Assembly (NCBI GenBank): GCA_958510825.1
Contig: OY294049.1
Coordinates: forward strand, 9,548,001 to 9,612,000
Origin: Brachypterus glaber
Lineage: Eukaryota > Arthropoda > Insecta > Coleoptera > Kateretidae
Length of the DNA stretch: 64,000 nt
Direction: 5' to 3'
Position numbers and translations under genes: made by a program. The notes below the pieces were generated by a model. The model searched no databases. It was not told where the DNA came from and saw nothing but the letters and a program-made list of their open reading frames with translations. This document shows positions 23,901 to 34,809 of this stretch, piece after piece; positions within the stretch are counted from its first letter, which is position 1, and each line of letters opens with the position of its first letter.

Positions 23901-26829
23901 GCAACGTAGGTCACCCAAACAAATTTCCTACTCAGATAAAAGCTAAAGTGCGGAATATACTGTCAAACAAAAATCCATATCAAATCGGATACAACAAGTT
24001 GGTAGAGCCGAAAGGCTGCGAAATCGAGGATTGTATACAGCCAGCATTACCTTGTTCGAAACACTGTACCATGCATATTATGTATAACACTGACCAGGTA
24101 TTGTTTGACTATTGTACAGCGAAGTTTGCCGACAATACGCAGTGTTCTGTTCCTGTTTTTGATATAACGCATGAGTTGCCACTTTGTCCAGAACACGCTA
24201 GAAAAAGGGTAAGTTGGTCACTGAATGCCTGCAAAAAAATATTTTTTTAATAAACCCTCCCTGCTTATTTATTATTGCGTAAGATTTTCTTAAACCCCTC
24301 ACCCTGTAAAAAAAGTACCATCAAATGTTACGTAAACGGGCCTATGAAATATTACAAAAATCTCACCAATAAAGTAGAAAATTGTAAGAAATATCCCATC
24401 AACTAGGTTATAGGTTTTCATGGTTTTTGATAAACTTTGGTAGCGTTTTCGCCACTTTGACCTAGAAATTACTATTCCTTTAAAATCTTGCGAAAATACC
24501 ATTCCCGGTCCCATCGAATCGTACGTAACTATCAAAGCCCATTTAATCTTGTTAAAATCCCATAGAATTTTCATAAGATTTTGCAGGATTGTTTTTACAG
24601 GGTGGTGATATGTTATGATAGATAGATATTTGTAAAATTTCATATTTTTTATTCAAGGATAACTACAAATTATACCAAGAAGCAAAACCAAAGAAATTAA
24701 GGAAAAAAGTAAAACCTTCCGCTATGATTAGACCTCAAAAACGAAATAAAAAGAAAAGAAGACCTACAAAAACTATAGAAACTATAGATTTGGTAGATAC
24801 TCCCGATACTACGAATAGTGCAATATTAGATGATATACAAGTTAGTGAAGGTAAGCTGATTTTTTTTAGTTATTATCCATAGGAATGGTGCACACCTACG
24901 CAAAACTTGATTTGATTAACACCTTATGATTAGGGAGCACCGAAAAAAAAAGCTGCTAATCGACTATGCGTAGGGATGCCAGAGATGTTTCAGAATACCG
25001 CGTAATATGAATTTTCGATTGGGCGCACAGTTACCCACTGCGCACGGTTACCCTACTTTCCCTTAATACTCTGTAATTAAGTTACATAATAGTATAAATT
25101 GTTTTCTTGAAAAAATAAAGGTTTCTATCTAAAAATAGTTTCTTAGTCATGAATCATGACTAAAATCGTTTGATTTTTTCGTGATTTTTTTAGAAATTGA
25201 AGTGGGCGAAATAAACGAAATCAATGAGATGGACGAAATGATAGAAATAACTGAAGTAAAGTGTGAATCTCCAGAACTGGAAGAAGAGCTAGTGGAACAA
25301 GTCCTGGTGGGCCTCAACGAGTCGGACGGCTTGGAGCAGGCCATCGCCGCGCAGGCGCATTTGTTAGAGGAAACGGATATCAGTACGGTACTAAGTACGA
25401 TACAGGTGGACGAATTTAGTGACTTTTTTGCAGGTAAGTTCCCTCCTATGCATATGCTATACCAAACCCATTTTTTTTTTTTTTTTTTTTTGATAAAAAA
25501 CTTGTTTTTTTGTTTTTTTTTTATAATTTTTTATTTGGATGCTGTTTGGAGCTATCCATAAAATACGTTACACATTTAGGGTGTCACCACAAAATTAATA
25601 TTTAACTACAAGATTAAGTCCATATCCAGACAGTTAGATATATAGGTTTTCCTCAAAAAGTAAACTTTCATATTCCCCGACTTTTCCAGGTTTTACCTGG
25701 CCAAGAATTTATCATTCCCTGAATAGTAAATAAAAAGAAATAAAAAAAACGAAATTTCTTGATTTTTAAACGTTTTTTCTACGACCTAGTTAGTACTTAC
25801 TGAGTATTTCCCATCAGTTGCCAATGACAACGGATGAGAAGTGACGATCAGCTGATTTTATATACCTGCTGTCAGAAAATTAGTAAAAGTCAAATACATA
25901 ACCTCAAATTAACAAACTAATTTTTAAGATAATTTTTGCTTTTTTTGATGTTTAGGTGTTAGGTTGTAGGAAAAATAGTATACGCACCTCGACGCAAACC
26001 ATTTCAGTGCAAATCGAGTGCTCTAAAAACTAGGTTCGCGTACTCGGTGCGTAATATACTATTTCCAGACTTTTAGGTAAAAAGTAGCTGAATTTCAGGT
26101 TTTTTAAAATACCCTTTTCTGTGTCTTCCCTGATCTCTGAGAACCCTTTTGCAATACCTTAATAAAAAAAAACACTAAATCAAACATTTTCACACATTAA
26201 GCACTGGACGCGTCACGTTTTTTTCGAAAAAGTGGGTAATTTTTCACCAGTTCGACAAAATGTAAGTCGCCCGAGTAAACTCGGGTAAGCGGAAAAGAGC
26301 CAACCTCCTGACAACGAGTTAACTCGGGTGAGTACGTTAAGGGGTTAAAAATAAATAAATAATACTTCAAAATTTTCAATTTTTAATGAATAAAAGTAAG
26401 GCTTGAAGTGAATGACGTCTTGATAAAAGATATCGGTTTCTTAATGAAGTGAAAATATGAAAAAAACATTGAATTCTTTCTTCCGGTTTAAACTAGAATA
26501 ACCTGTTTTTGTCTGGAAGAAAACAGCTGCAGCAGCTGATTTTAACCATGGTTTTCTTTTCAGTAAATCGCAACGGCGAGTATGAGCCTTCCCGCGAGGA
26601 GGCGGAAGAATTGGAAAAAGCCCTAGCTGCCGTCGATAACGACGTGAAATCCCTAGAAAAACTAAGTCAATCTCACGGCATTCTAGATATACTGGACGAC
26701 CACACGCTGTCAGAGTCTTTGGTCCAGATCCCCGAAATGTTCCATAATGGATACACGCCCTGTGGGGACAGCATGGTGGCACAAACCTCAGCCTACCTCC
26801 TTCCCGTGGATTCACATTCGCACTCTTAA
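20705..26829 (+). CDS. INO80D: INO80 complex subunit D-like gene (six visible exons, 5' end uncertain)
   Basis: INO80D is an accessory subunit of the INO80 nucleosome-remodelling complex in the nucleus. Exons join at 20705-20937, 22367-22533, 23813-24208, 24658-24850, 25194-25433 and 26564-26829. Every junction is AG/GT and every reading phase matches, giving 497 residues and a TAA stop. Exon 3 encodes a C3Hc3H zinc-binding domain: a Cys/His series (CEIEDC, CSKHC, HIMYN), then CTAKFADNTQCSVPVFDITH and CPEH. From memory of the family, this last stretch is far closer to INO80D than to the related KANSL2. It is followed by a basic Lys/Arg region (exon 4), an acidic region (exon 5) and an EEAEELEKAL helix (exon 6), in the family order. 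The vertebrate protein has an additional N-terminal C3Hc3H domain that I cannot find; it may lie upstream of the window or be absent. The exons are clearly richer in GC than the introns. Confidence 0.88.
22251..22333. repeat. Near-perfect long hairpin in an INO80D intron
   Basis: Two arms of about 33 bases are near-exact reverse complements (GGGACACTAGATCTAGGTCT on the left), around a loop of about 17 bases. The arm tip GGACACTAGATC recurs in inverted orientation at 27943-28000, so this is a dispersed family rather than a local accident. It lies between exons ending 20937 and starting 22367. Confidence 0.7.
22367..22533 (+). CDS. INO80D: INO80D-like exon (linker region)
   Basis: The acceptor is ATGTAG and the donor is GAG/GTGAGT. 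The first two bases complete the codon left open by the previous exon. The product is a basic, His- and Ser-rich linker ending HYQQHWFSASLE. It leaves phase 0 for the next exon. Confidence 0.82.
22706..23383. mobile_element. Intronic foldback/MITE, CACTGTGCGCTATAT family
   Basis: The left end reads TTGCCGGCACCTTTTAGTTG and the right end is its diverged reverse complement, ending GGTGTCTGCAAA. Subterminal sequence includes CACTGTGCGCTATAT and an ACGAGCTGAT motif. A shorter copy of the same family lies at 27509-27712. It occupies about half of the intron 22534-23812 and has no transposase frame. Confidence 0.6.
23813..24208 (+). CDS. INO80D: INO80D-like exon carrying the C3Hc3H zinc-binding domain
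   Basis: The acceptor is TTCTTCTAG and the donor is AGG/GTAAGT, phase 0 at both ends. The first half encodes a basic helix-like stretch (EFRRHIQQIKRS). The second half encodes the conserved Cys/His module, about residues 72-132 of this exon, with all expected Cys and His positions intact. This exon identifies the gene. Confidence 0.9.
24658..24850 (+). CDS. INO80D: INO80D-like exon, basic region
   Basis: The acceptor is TATTCAAG and the donor is GAAG/GTAAGC, leaving one base. It opens DNYKLYQEAKPKKLRKKVKP and continues into a second lysine/arginine cluster (RNKKKRRP). This matches the basic block that follows the zinc finger in INO80D and could act as a nuclear localisation or DNA-contact region. 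The 3' half turns acidic. Confidence 0.88.
25194..25433 (+). CDS. INO80D: INO80D-like exon, acidic region
   Basis: The acceptor is TTTTTTTAG and the donor is GCAG/GTAAGT. The encoded stretch is strongly acidic, with repeated Glu/Ile (EINEINEMDEMIEITEV), followed by a helical segment and DEFSDFFA at the end. This resembles the DFDFFEG stretch of vertebrate INO80D. GC content rises sharply in the 3' half, as expected for coding sequence in this AT-rich background. Confidence 0.86.
26201..26344. mobile_element. TTAA-flanked MITE in last INO80D intron (piggyBac-like ends)
   Basis: It is bounded by TTAA at 26197-26200 and 26345-26348. The right terminus reads in reverse complement CCCCTTAACGTACTCAC and the left is a diverged version. 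It shares GTGGGTAATTTTTCACCA and AGAGCCAACCT blocks with the element at 6342-6543. TTAA target duplication is characteristic of piggyBac-type transposons; no transposase is present. Confidence 0.6.
26564..26829 (+). CDS. INO80D: INO80D-like terminal coding exon
   Basis: The acceptor is TTTTCTTTTCAG. The first two bases complete a Val codon. The exon encodes the EEAEELEKALAAV helix conserved in the family and a C-terminal tail ending in a Ser-His repeat before TAA. The vertebrate protein continues several hundred residues further, so the insect tail is much shorter. Confidence 0.87.
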
Positions 26830-26950
26830 TACATGGTCATTTCTTTTTGGTTATTTTTGGCCATCCTGACAGTACAAGATATTTTTTAAAAAAAGGTAAC
26901 GTGGTCTATTTAAGTGGATGAGGTAACACACTGTACCCCAGCAAAATTTA

Positions 26951-26956
26951 AATAAA
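26951..26956 (+). terminator. Polyadenylation signal of the INO80D-like gene
   Basis: An AATAAA hexamer lies 122 bases after the stop codon, giving a short 3' UTR. It is the first canonical hexamer downstream. The cleavage site itself is not evident. Confidence 0.5.
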
Positions 26957-27008
26957 CAAAATTGACAAAGAAAACTTATGATCGACCTTGTAAAGGAAGG
27001 TCTGGACA

Positions 27009-27212
27009 TTATAGTTCGTGTAAAGATGCAAGTCGCTTGCAAAACAACTTTACACCAGGATATTTCAAAAACACTTTGACCCAGAGACTTGAAATTTGGA
27101 ACAAAGATTTTCTAAGTAGTAGAAAAAAATTGTTTCAAATTTTAAGTCTCTAAGAAATATCATAGGTAAAAGTTGTTTTGCAAGCGAATTGCATCTTTAC
27201 ACGAATTATACA
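27009..27212. mobile_element. AGAGACTTGAAATTTG-family foldback, copy 1
   Basis: The ends TATAGTTCGTGTAAAGATGC and the inverted match are followed by GTCGCTTGCAAAACAACTTT pairing across the element. The centre has AGAGACTTGAAATTTG opposed by AAATTTTAAGTCTCT. Sits just after the polyadenylation signal of the INO80D-like gene. Confidence 0.68.
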
Positions 27213-27508
27213 GTAAAATCCCAGAGGTTTTATCTTGCTTAACATTTCTTCAGAAGAAACCAAAATAAAACCAATCTCTTATCTTCCAGTTGATTCTAAT
27301 ACTGTTTTTCCACTAGTAGCTTTAGAACATACCATTATTTATCATGTTTTCAGACTTTGAAATCAATTTTCTTCACCTATAGCAATAATAATTTTTTCCT
27401 CCTAGTAGGAGTAAATTTTATAAACAATTGATATCTGTCACTTGATTTTCCTTGAACTGCAAAGACATGTCATTGCTTATAATTTTTAATGGACAAAATG
27501 CAGCAATA

Positions 27509-27712
27509 TTTTGCCGACACCATTTTAGTTGCGTCTGGCTATATTTGATACGCTGATTTCGAAACCTTTTTCCGTTTTTCTCAATCAGCTTGTTTTTTGA
27601 GCCACTGTGCGCTATATATCAAAAAAACGAGCTGATTGAGAAAAACGAAAAAAAGTTCCGAAATCAGCGCATCAAATATAGCCAGACGCAACTAAAAGGT
27701 CTCCAACAAATA
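27509..27712. mobile_element. Foldback/MITE, CACTGTGCGCTATAT family, short copy
   Basis: The arms TTGCCGACACCATTTTAGTT and its reverse complement enclose the CACTGTGCGCTATAT motif. AATCAGCTTGTTTTTTGAG on one side and ACGAGCTGATTGAG on the other extend the pairing. It is about 200 bases and almost wholly palindromic, an internally shortened relative of 22706-23383. Confidence 0.65.
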
Positions 27713-27719
27713 AAAACAA

Positions 27720-28755
27720 ATGTTTTATGTTATGTTTTTGGGAAGTGTAATCAAAATTTAATATTTAATTAAAAATACTTCAACAAAGTTAAATTTTTAA
27801 ATTTTAAGCATTATATCCCAAAAATAAACCTCTGGGATTTCACTGTAAGTGGTTCTGTAATGAGCAGACCTTCCCTTATTAGGATCCAATCATCCGTTTT
27901 CTTTGTCAATTTTATTCATCTAGGGAACACTGTGATATGGACACTAGATCGGTGACGCCGCCGGAAACTGAACTAGAGTTACAGATCTAGTGTCCTTAGG
28001 ATGAGGTTGTTTTTACGAACATTCTACGTTTTTTGCTTCATAATTTTTGAATACAAAATTTTAAAACAGACAGACTGGATATCAAAACGTAATTATTAAT
28101 TATTTTTGATTCTTGTGGTTGATTGTTGTTGTGGCATGAAAAAAAAATTATTCTTCCCCTTTTACTAATAATTAGGTAATCAATCATACTGCATTTCCCC
28201 TGTAACAGCCGTGCATAATATGCACTGCAAATGCATAATGTAATATGTATCTATTAATTTTCTAATATAAATAATTTAATCATTATTTCGAATAAAAAAG
28301 CTCTCTAGAGAAGGTACTGCGTTTGGTCTACAAAATAATAGTGTAAAATAGAGGTACCTTGGTGTAAGTAAAAATAGACAGTCTATATTTACGCAATTCT
28401 AAAGTAATTTTTCATATTATTAATTAAAACCTATCTCTTAGATTAATTTAATTAGTTGTTGGTGATATTATTATTAAAACTTTTACCAAAGCATTTTTAT
28501 GTTATAGTTAAATTTAGTATAAAATAGATACGCTTATATTTAATAACTAAACATTTTTTATAAATCGAGTTAAAAACTAAAACGTTTACACGTTTCTTTC
28601 TATCACAAATCACTCATTTTATACTCTTTACTGAAATGACTTCAGTACAGCTCTCGAGCGGGGCTATTTTTTTTTAAATTACGCTACGCCCCTATAACTT
28701 TTTTTTCCCAGAGATATAAGAATGAAATTTACATATTTTTTTTTCACTTCTGGTT
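27720..28755. other. Intergenic after the INO80D-like gene
   Basis: A short inverted GGACACTAGATC / GATCTAGTGTCC pair at 27943-28000 (same family as 22251-22333). The rest is AT-rich with no frame. Confidence 0.45.
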
Positions 28756-29250
28756 TAACCCTAAACGACCAAAATCAAAACTCGATATTGGAAAGACCAA
28801 AACTTAAGACAGGCCAAAATATTCATAAAATATGAACCTAAACAAACAAGAAAATTACTCGATCTCAGCAAGGTGGACCTAAAGACCTATACAGGGCTGT
28901 TAACCGGACACTGCCCGTTAAGATATCATCTTAAAAAAATGGGAAAGTCTGAAATCGACATTTGCCGTCTATGCTCAGAAGCACCAGAAACGGCCGAACA
29001 CATTATGTGCTTCTGCGAAGCCATTGCTCGCAAAAGGCTACAATATCTAGAACAGGTATACCCAAGACCTGCAGATATATCCCAAGTAGCCCCCAAAAAA
29101 CTCTTAGGCTTCTTTGAAAGCCTAAAGTTTGATGTGGACTAAATTGCAAAGGGGATTCACAATAGATCTCATTGGTCGCAGTGATTTGAAAGGCAGTACC
29201 ATGCCTCACAACCCCACTTATATTGTATTGTATTGTAACCCTAAACGACC
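28756..29250 (+). mobile_element. 5'-truncated LINE insertion with 15-bp target duplication
   Basis: TAACCCTAAACGACC occurs at 28756-28770 and again at 29236-29250. Between them lie the ORF2 fragment, a 3' UTR of about 90 bases and a TATTG repeat tail. Together these are the complete signature of target-primed reverse transcription by a LINE. Confidence 0.9.
28771..29142 (+). pseudogene. LINE ORF2 C-terminal fragment (RNase H end plus zinc knuckle)
   Basis: One open frame of 123 residues ends at TAA. It contains the LLTGHCPLRYHLKKMG motif, then C-x2-C and H-x3-C-x-C positions (ICRLC ... ETAEHIMCFC). This is the usual C-terminus of R1/I/Jockey-group ORF2 proteins, at the end of or just after the RNase H domain. 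The frame is open from the first inserted base, so the copy is young. It lacks the endonuclease and reverse transcriptase and is dead. Confidence 0.82.
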
Positions 29251-29849
29251 TCTACTTTTTATTTTTAAATGGAAAACCCATATTTTTACATATTTGAATT
29301 CTCATATATAATTACACAAGAGGCTGAGAATTATGCGGGAAAAATTCACTGTTTTTATAAAAATTTGCTGTTTGGAAATAGTTACGACCGGGGCGTCACC
29401 CCTTTGACAGCAAATTTGAATGAAAACTGTGATTTTTTTCCGATAATTCTAAGAATCGTGTGTAATTCAGAAGATTATTTTTTAACGATTTATAATATGA
29501 TATAAATGTTTTATTACTTATCTTAATATTTTTACAGACATATTCGTTAATTTGGTTAATTTAATTCCATTCTCAGTTTTTTTATTTAGATTTATTCTTT
29601 TATTTGGTTAATTTAATACCATTCTCAGTTGCTAAACTAAAACCTTTTTTGTCCATTTTTAAATTGCAAATTATGTTCTGTTAATAGTTCAGTAACTGAT
29701 TAGGGCGGTACTGCGCTAGGCTCGCTCATATTAAAAGGTTAACCTAGAAAAACTGTCATTACATTTTATAAACAGAAAATTTTGTGGTATTTTTTGGTAA
29801 ATAATAAAGTAATAACAATAATTACAAATTGTAAAATAATATACACTAA

Positions 29850-30528
29850 GGGGCTGTCCATATATTACGTAACGCGCCTAGGGGGGGGGGGTCAGAGAAA
29901 TTGTTAGGGGGAGGGGGGAGGGTCTAGGTAAACGTTACGTAACGAAATTTAATAAATTTAATGTTTATTTCCTAAGCTTGGCACATGTATTTTTATTTCA
30001 ACATAGATTACTATTTAGTGGCCCATAATTCCCTTTTTCACACAAAAATTGACGAAACTATGCATATTTAAATAATCAGTAAAAAAACTGTTGACATTGA
30101 TATTAAAAAAAATCTTACGACCCTGTTCTTGCGTGATCTTGCCGATGAATCCTCGGCGATGATATATTTTCGCGGGGAATGTGTACTCACAGAACACCAA
30201 TGTGTACTATTTTGTGTACCTGTGCATAAACAATATACGTGTTATATGTGACACTCAGTGTAAAAAGAGGTACCCAGTATTTTTTCCCTGTGTGATATTG
30301 ATTATGAATAGTTTTTTAAAGTTTGAGTGATTTTTTCGTGTAAATTTTTTTAAAGATTATTTTATACTATATTTTAGGTTCATGTTTGTTTTGTCGAGAA
30401 AAACGAATCAGTAGTGAGAATACAGTTAAATTTATTGCGAAACAAAAATTTTATATTGTTACGCGTTACACAGGGGGGGGGGTCAATTTTTTTTGAAAAT
30501 TTGCGTTACGTAATATATGGACAGCCCC
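29850..30528. mobile_element. TAA-flanked foldback (PIF/Harbinger-like target site)
   Basis: The termini GGGGCTGTCCATATATTACG and its inverted match are flanked by TAA at 29847-29849 and 30529-30531. A 3-bp TWA duplication is typical of PIF/Harbinger. Poly-G runs and GTTACGTAA lie just inside both ends. Solo relatives of this end occur near 12319 and 25548. No transposase or Myb-like frame. Confidence 0.7.
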
Positions 30529-31536
30529 TAATTGTTATTACACGGACCTGACCTGACTAGTTCCTTTGCAAAGCAAACGCCGACACATAGGCGTGCGATC
30601 CGATTTACTTATTATTTTTATAAAATTTTAAAGAGATAATAAAAATAAATATTAACTTTGTGGTATCATTGTAAAGAGAAAAATATAATCTTTTTAAAAT
30701 TAATAGATTTAGTGACTTTTCATATAAAAAAGTATAAAACAAAATTTTATTAAAAGCTGTCAAAATTTGACAAAAACTTATACACAGAATTTAATGAAGA
30801 ATCCAAATATGTAAAAATATAGAGGATGTTCTACTTAAAAATATAAAGTAGGGGTCGTTTCCAGAAATGAAACAAAAAATACGTTAGGTTATATAATTCA
30901 AAATATAGTCTTATAGACACCCTGTAATAAAAAAAGTTATGGAATAACTCGGTATACTTTAAAAAAAAACCGTCCGTCACATATTTTGTGCGCTCAAGAA
31001 CAATATATGAAAATTTCAGCAAAAAAAGTTATTTAAGAGGAAGAACCGTATTGTAACCTGGTCGAAAAAAGACCGCGCTCAAACAGTTTAAAATCATTTT
31101 GGGAGGAAGCCAACATCTACGCAAAATGATTAGCAGCTACTTAGAAAATTTAGCTTTAACATTCCTTTTTAGAGATAAAGTATTCTACTTGCTTTAAACT
31201 ATTTTATTAAGTTTGAATATGATGTAATTTTTTTTATACTACCCATTTCCAACTATAAATTAACCAAATAAAACACTTTATTCTAATTTTTTATCATCAT
31301 TCGCACAGGGTTATTTTTTACTGCAACTCTACTTATAAATGGCGTAAGATATGGATTTAAAATTTGGTTTGCATAATTGCATAAACTAGCTATTTTTTTA
31401 TGTAAATTGTATATTTAAAAAAATTAAAATAACTTTAGGGGTTAGAGTTGCTGCATACCATTAAAAAAGAACCCTATAGAAATATCGAACTTTCGTAATT
31501 ACTGTATAATTGGGTGTAGCGTACTTTATATAGCGT

Positions 31537-32235
31537 ATACAGGGTGATCAGTAACTGCCATGCCAAAATTAAAGAAGTGATTCTGCATCCAAAAATATGA
31601 AAAAAAGTTTTTACAAAGGTTGGTCCGGAAATGAGCCCTAAGGGAGCTACGGCCCTTCGAAGAGGACATATTGAATGGGGAACAGAAAAAAGCATCAATA
31701 AACTTTTAATGCTGCAGGCTGATTCTTCATTTAAAACTCAGCAAAAAAGTATTCTTCACCAAAACACCTAAATTTAATATTAAAGGAGTAATATCCTTTT
31801 AAAAAGTAACGTTTTTGGGGGCACAAAATGTTACTTTCTCTTAACTGAATTTTTTTAAACGGTTGCTCCTACCGTATTACACTACATGACATTTTTTATC
31901 TATTTTTACTCAAGGAATCCATATTAAAAAAAAATCTAAATGAAGTACACATAAAAAAGTTTGGGGCAAAAATGTGTTAAGCCTAATACATTTTTCCGTC
32001 TAGGGACGCCTCTGGATAAATTCAAAAAAATAAATTAACATAAACTTGATGCCCTTATTAATACTAGTATACATGCAAAAGCTCGTCGCTCTAGCTTAAA
32101 GGGTACCAGAGTTATTAATTAAAAACCAAATTTTTATTACAATTTTAAAGGGCCCTAGCTCCCTTAGGGTTCATTTGCGGACCAACCTATATAGGATTTT
32201 TTTTATATTTTTGGATGCAGAATCACCCTTTTTTA
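31537..32235. mobile_element. ACAGGGTGATC-family foldback
   Basis: The left end ACAGGGTGATCAGTAACTGC continues with GGTGATTCTGCATCC-like and GGTCCGGAAATGAGCCCTAA blocks, all repeated inverted at the right. The right terminus has diverged. Members of this family also lie at 46785-47516, 48059-48180 (partial), 57465-58032 and 61317-62100. Confidence 0.62.
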
Positions 32236-32242
32236 GGAACAA

Positions 32243-32400
32243 TTGTGTGAAGTTACACATCAATCAGAAAAGATATTGATGCTCCGCAAAGCCAAAAAAA
32301 AGTAAAAAATCCTCAAAAAGTCGTGATTTTCTCTTGTTTTGTCCTTGTGGAGCTTCAATTTCTTTACTGATTGTTGTGTAACTCCACACAATTGTTTTTT
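32243..32400. mobile_element. Small foldback
   Basis: GTGTGAAGTTACACATCAATC at the left pairs with the GATTGTTGTGTAACTCCACAC end. Inner arms GATGCTCCGCAAAGCC-like also pair imperfectly. About 160 bases. Confidence 0.5.
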
Positions 32401-32999
32401 AGGTAAAAAATTAAAAAATGTCACCCCAAGTATTTTTGTTTTTTGAATTTATAGTTACACCTACACCCTACTGTATAAGGCACATTCCCGGGAAGTAGCG
32501 AGTCCAAACCAAGTTAGGGGAATAATATGCATTTCTTTTTCCTTCTAACTCTTCAGTTAAAAAAAGAAAGAAATCCATAGATAAGTAACCTGGTTAGGAA
32601 TGGTATATCGCCCAAATATGCCTATAGTAACTATAACTATGTCATAGTTATATGACCTAATGATTAAAATGACTTTTCAGATTAATTTTAGTGGGAGTAA
32701 ACCCTGTAAATATAATTTATAGTTGAAGACTGAATAGTATTTAGGCATATTTTTAGAATTAATTTCATTTGTTTCTAACAATAAGGGGATATAATTTCTA
32801 GTTCTTTTAAAACAAGATTAAATAGGTATATTTTTTATAGGTGGTAATTTTAAAAAGTCCAAACGACTATTTTTAAAAAATCATCCAAGTCTGGTTAGGT
32901 GACGTATTTTTTTAAAATTCCTACAACCTAAAAAAAAATTAACACGAATATTTTTTATGATTTTTTTAGATTTATGTTTAAATTTAACATTTATAATCA

Positions 33000-33405
33000 C
33001 TGGTCGGATGGAGGTATTCATTTACCGGGGGTTACAAAATTAAAAAAAAAAACTAATTTTTAAACCGGTTCCCTATGCCGGCGCTGTTATTGCAAGGTGA
33101 GCCACTGGGTTACACTTTCTTTTAAATATTTTATTATACATTTATTATAATTTTTTCACAAACAGTCTTTAAACATAATAAATAACAATCTTTAATAATT
33201 ATATAATAAAATATCTAAAAGAAAGTAATTTTTTTCTGCGGGTGTAACGACAGTTACCATGGGTACCCCATTTGGGATATTTTTTAATACTACTTTTTTC
33301 GAAAAAAGAAATATTTTTTGATTTTTTTTTTTTAATTTTTTATCTTAATTTTTTTTCGTGTTCCTACGTGACTCACTTAGCAACAACAGCATCGACATGA
33401 CATTC
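33000..33405. mobile_element. Foldback related to 35881-36348
   Basis: The left end GGTCGGATGGAGGTATTCAT continues to TTTACCGGGGGTTACAAAAT. It contains paired GCTGTTATTGCAAGGTGAGC and GTGACTCACTTAGCAACAAC segments. The same order of blocks occurs in the element at 35881-36348. Confidence 0.5.
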
Positions 33406-34010
33406 CAGTTTGTAAAATATAGTTTTTATATTTTGCGATTCTTATAATCACGCATTTTGCGTGTTCTCATAGGCCCATATATGTACTTTTTTTTCTTTTG
33501 GGTTGGCAACAGAGAAAAGCCTATCGCTTGACATTTTCCGTGCAAATGTCAAGGTCGCTTTAACGTTCAATTTTCTAAAAAAAATTGTGTTTAGGTTATT
33601 TTTTACCGTGTTAAAATTGTGGCTTGGTTACTTGCAGTGAAGAAAAGAAGACATCACTATAAACTATATCAAATAATCATTTGATCTTAGAATTTTAAAC
33701 ATGGCGAAAACTGTAATGCCAACCCGAAACAAAAATCTCTAAGTCAGTCATTAATTTAAATGTAAGTTTTTTTTTTAAATTTTAGAGCAAAATAGAAAAA
33801 ATTGTATAAAGCACTCGTTTCATACAACGTGAAGGGGAGAACAGTTAATGTAGTTTTTATCATGTCTTACAAAGGGGGCGAAAGATATTACTTAATATTT
33901 CTTCGTTATGCCCGAAATAAATAAAAATTAAGGACTTCTATTTTTTAAATTCGTCTGAATATTAAGGCTGCTTTACACTATGCAATTCTTGTGCAATGCA
34001 AGGCAACACG

Positions 34011-34368
34011 AATTTGACCAATCCTTGAATTTAAAATATAAGTGATTTGATTGGTTGTTTTCTTATTGCATTGCACAATCGGGCCTATTCACATGTACCA
34101 TTGAAATCTATTCAATATTGACAAAAATTACAATACCCTGCAATTTTAATACAGTTGACGTAAATGACCTTGCAATTTTCGTCAATATTGCCACACATTT
34201 CAATCTCAATGGTACATGTGAATAGGCCTGAATAGCATAGCGTAGAGCAGCTTTATTATACTTAAAATATAATTTGACCAATCCTTGAATTTAAAATATA
34301 AGTGATTTGATTGGTTGTTTTCTTATTGCATTGCACAAAAGCATAGCGTAGAGCAGCTTTATTATACT
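34011..34368 (+). repeat. Tandem duplication, first copy split by a foldback
   Basis: A 68-base block (34011-34078) is repeated identically at 34271-34338. A second block, AGCATAGCGTAGAGCAGC..., follows it at 34234-34262 and 34340-34368. In the first copy the two blocks are separated by the foldback at 34082-34228; in the second they touch. Confidence 0.85.
34082..34228. mobile_element. 147-bp foldback inserted in a tandem repeat unit
   Basis: GGCCTATTCACATGTACCAT at the left and its reverse complement at the right enclose imperfectly pairing arms. The neighbouring copy of the host repeat lacks it. I cannot define a convincing target duplication. Confidence 0.75.
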
Positions 34369-34809
34369 CGAGATATAGTTTGACGCACGGATCTGCGCCT
34401 ACGGGAAATATGTTTGGAATGTGTGTGCAAGTGGGAGGCCCGACGTAGGCACGCACGCCTTATAACGCTCTTGACGGAAAGAAGAGAGCGCGAATAATTC
34501 CTCCCCCTTACGTCGGAGACTTTCTTTCATGCGGAGAGCTATACTACGCTCGCCACAAAAAAGTGGGGCAAGAACCTAGCAACGAATCCTATTTTTTTTT
34601 ATATTTTAGCAATTTAAATAGGATGTTTAGTTAAATCAGTTGTAAGTTTTGACACAAAAAAAATAAGGCTATCCTGTCTTGACGCTAAGGTATAAGGTAT
34701 ATTATTTGAGGTTATGTAAAAAATCGTCATTTGTTAATAATCGACGTTGCCTTCTGCAAAAACCAATGAATATTGCTATTGACATCATCCAGCTAATTTA
34801 TTACAAGAA

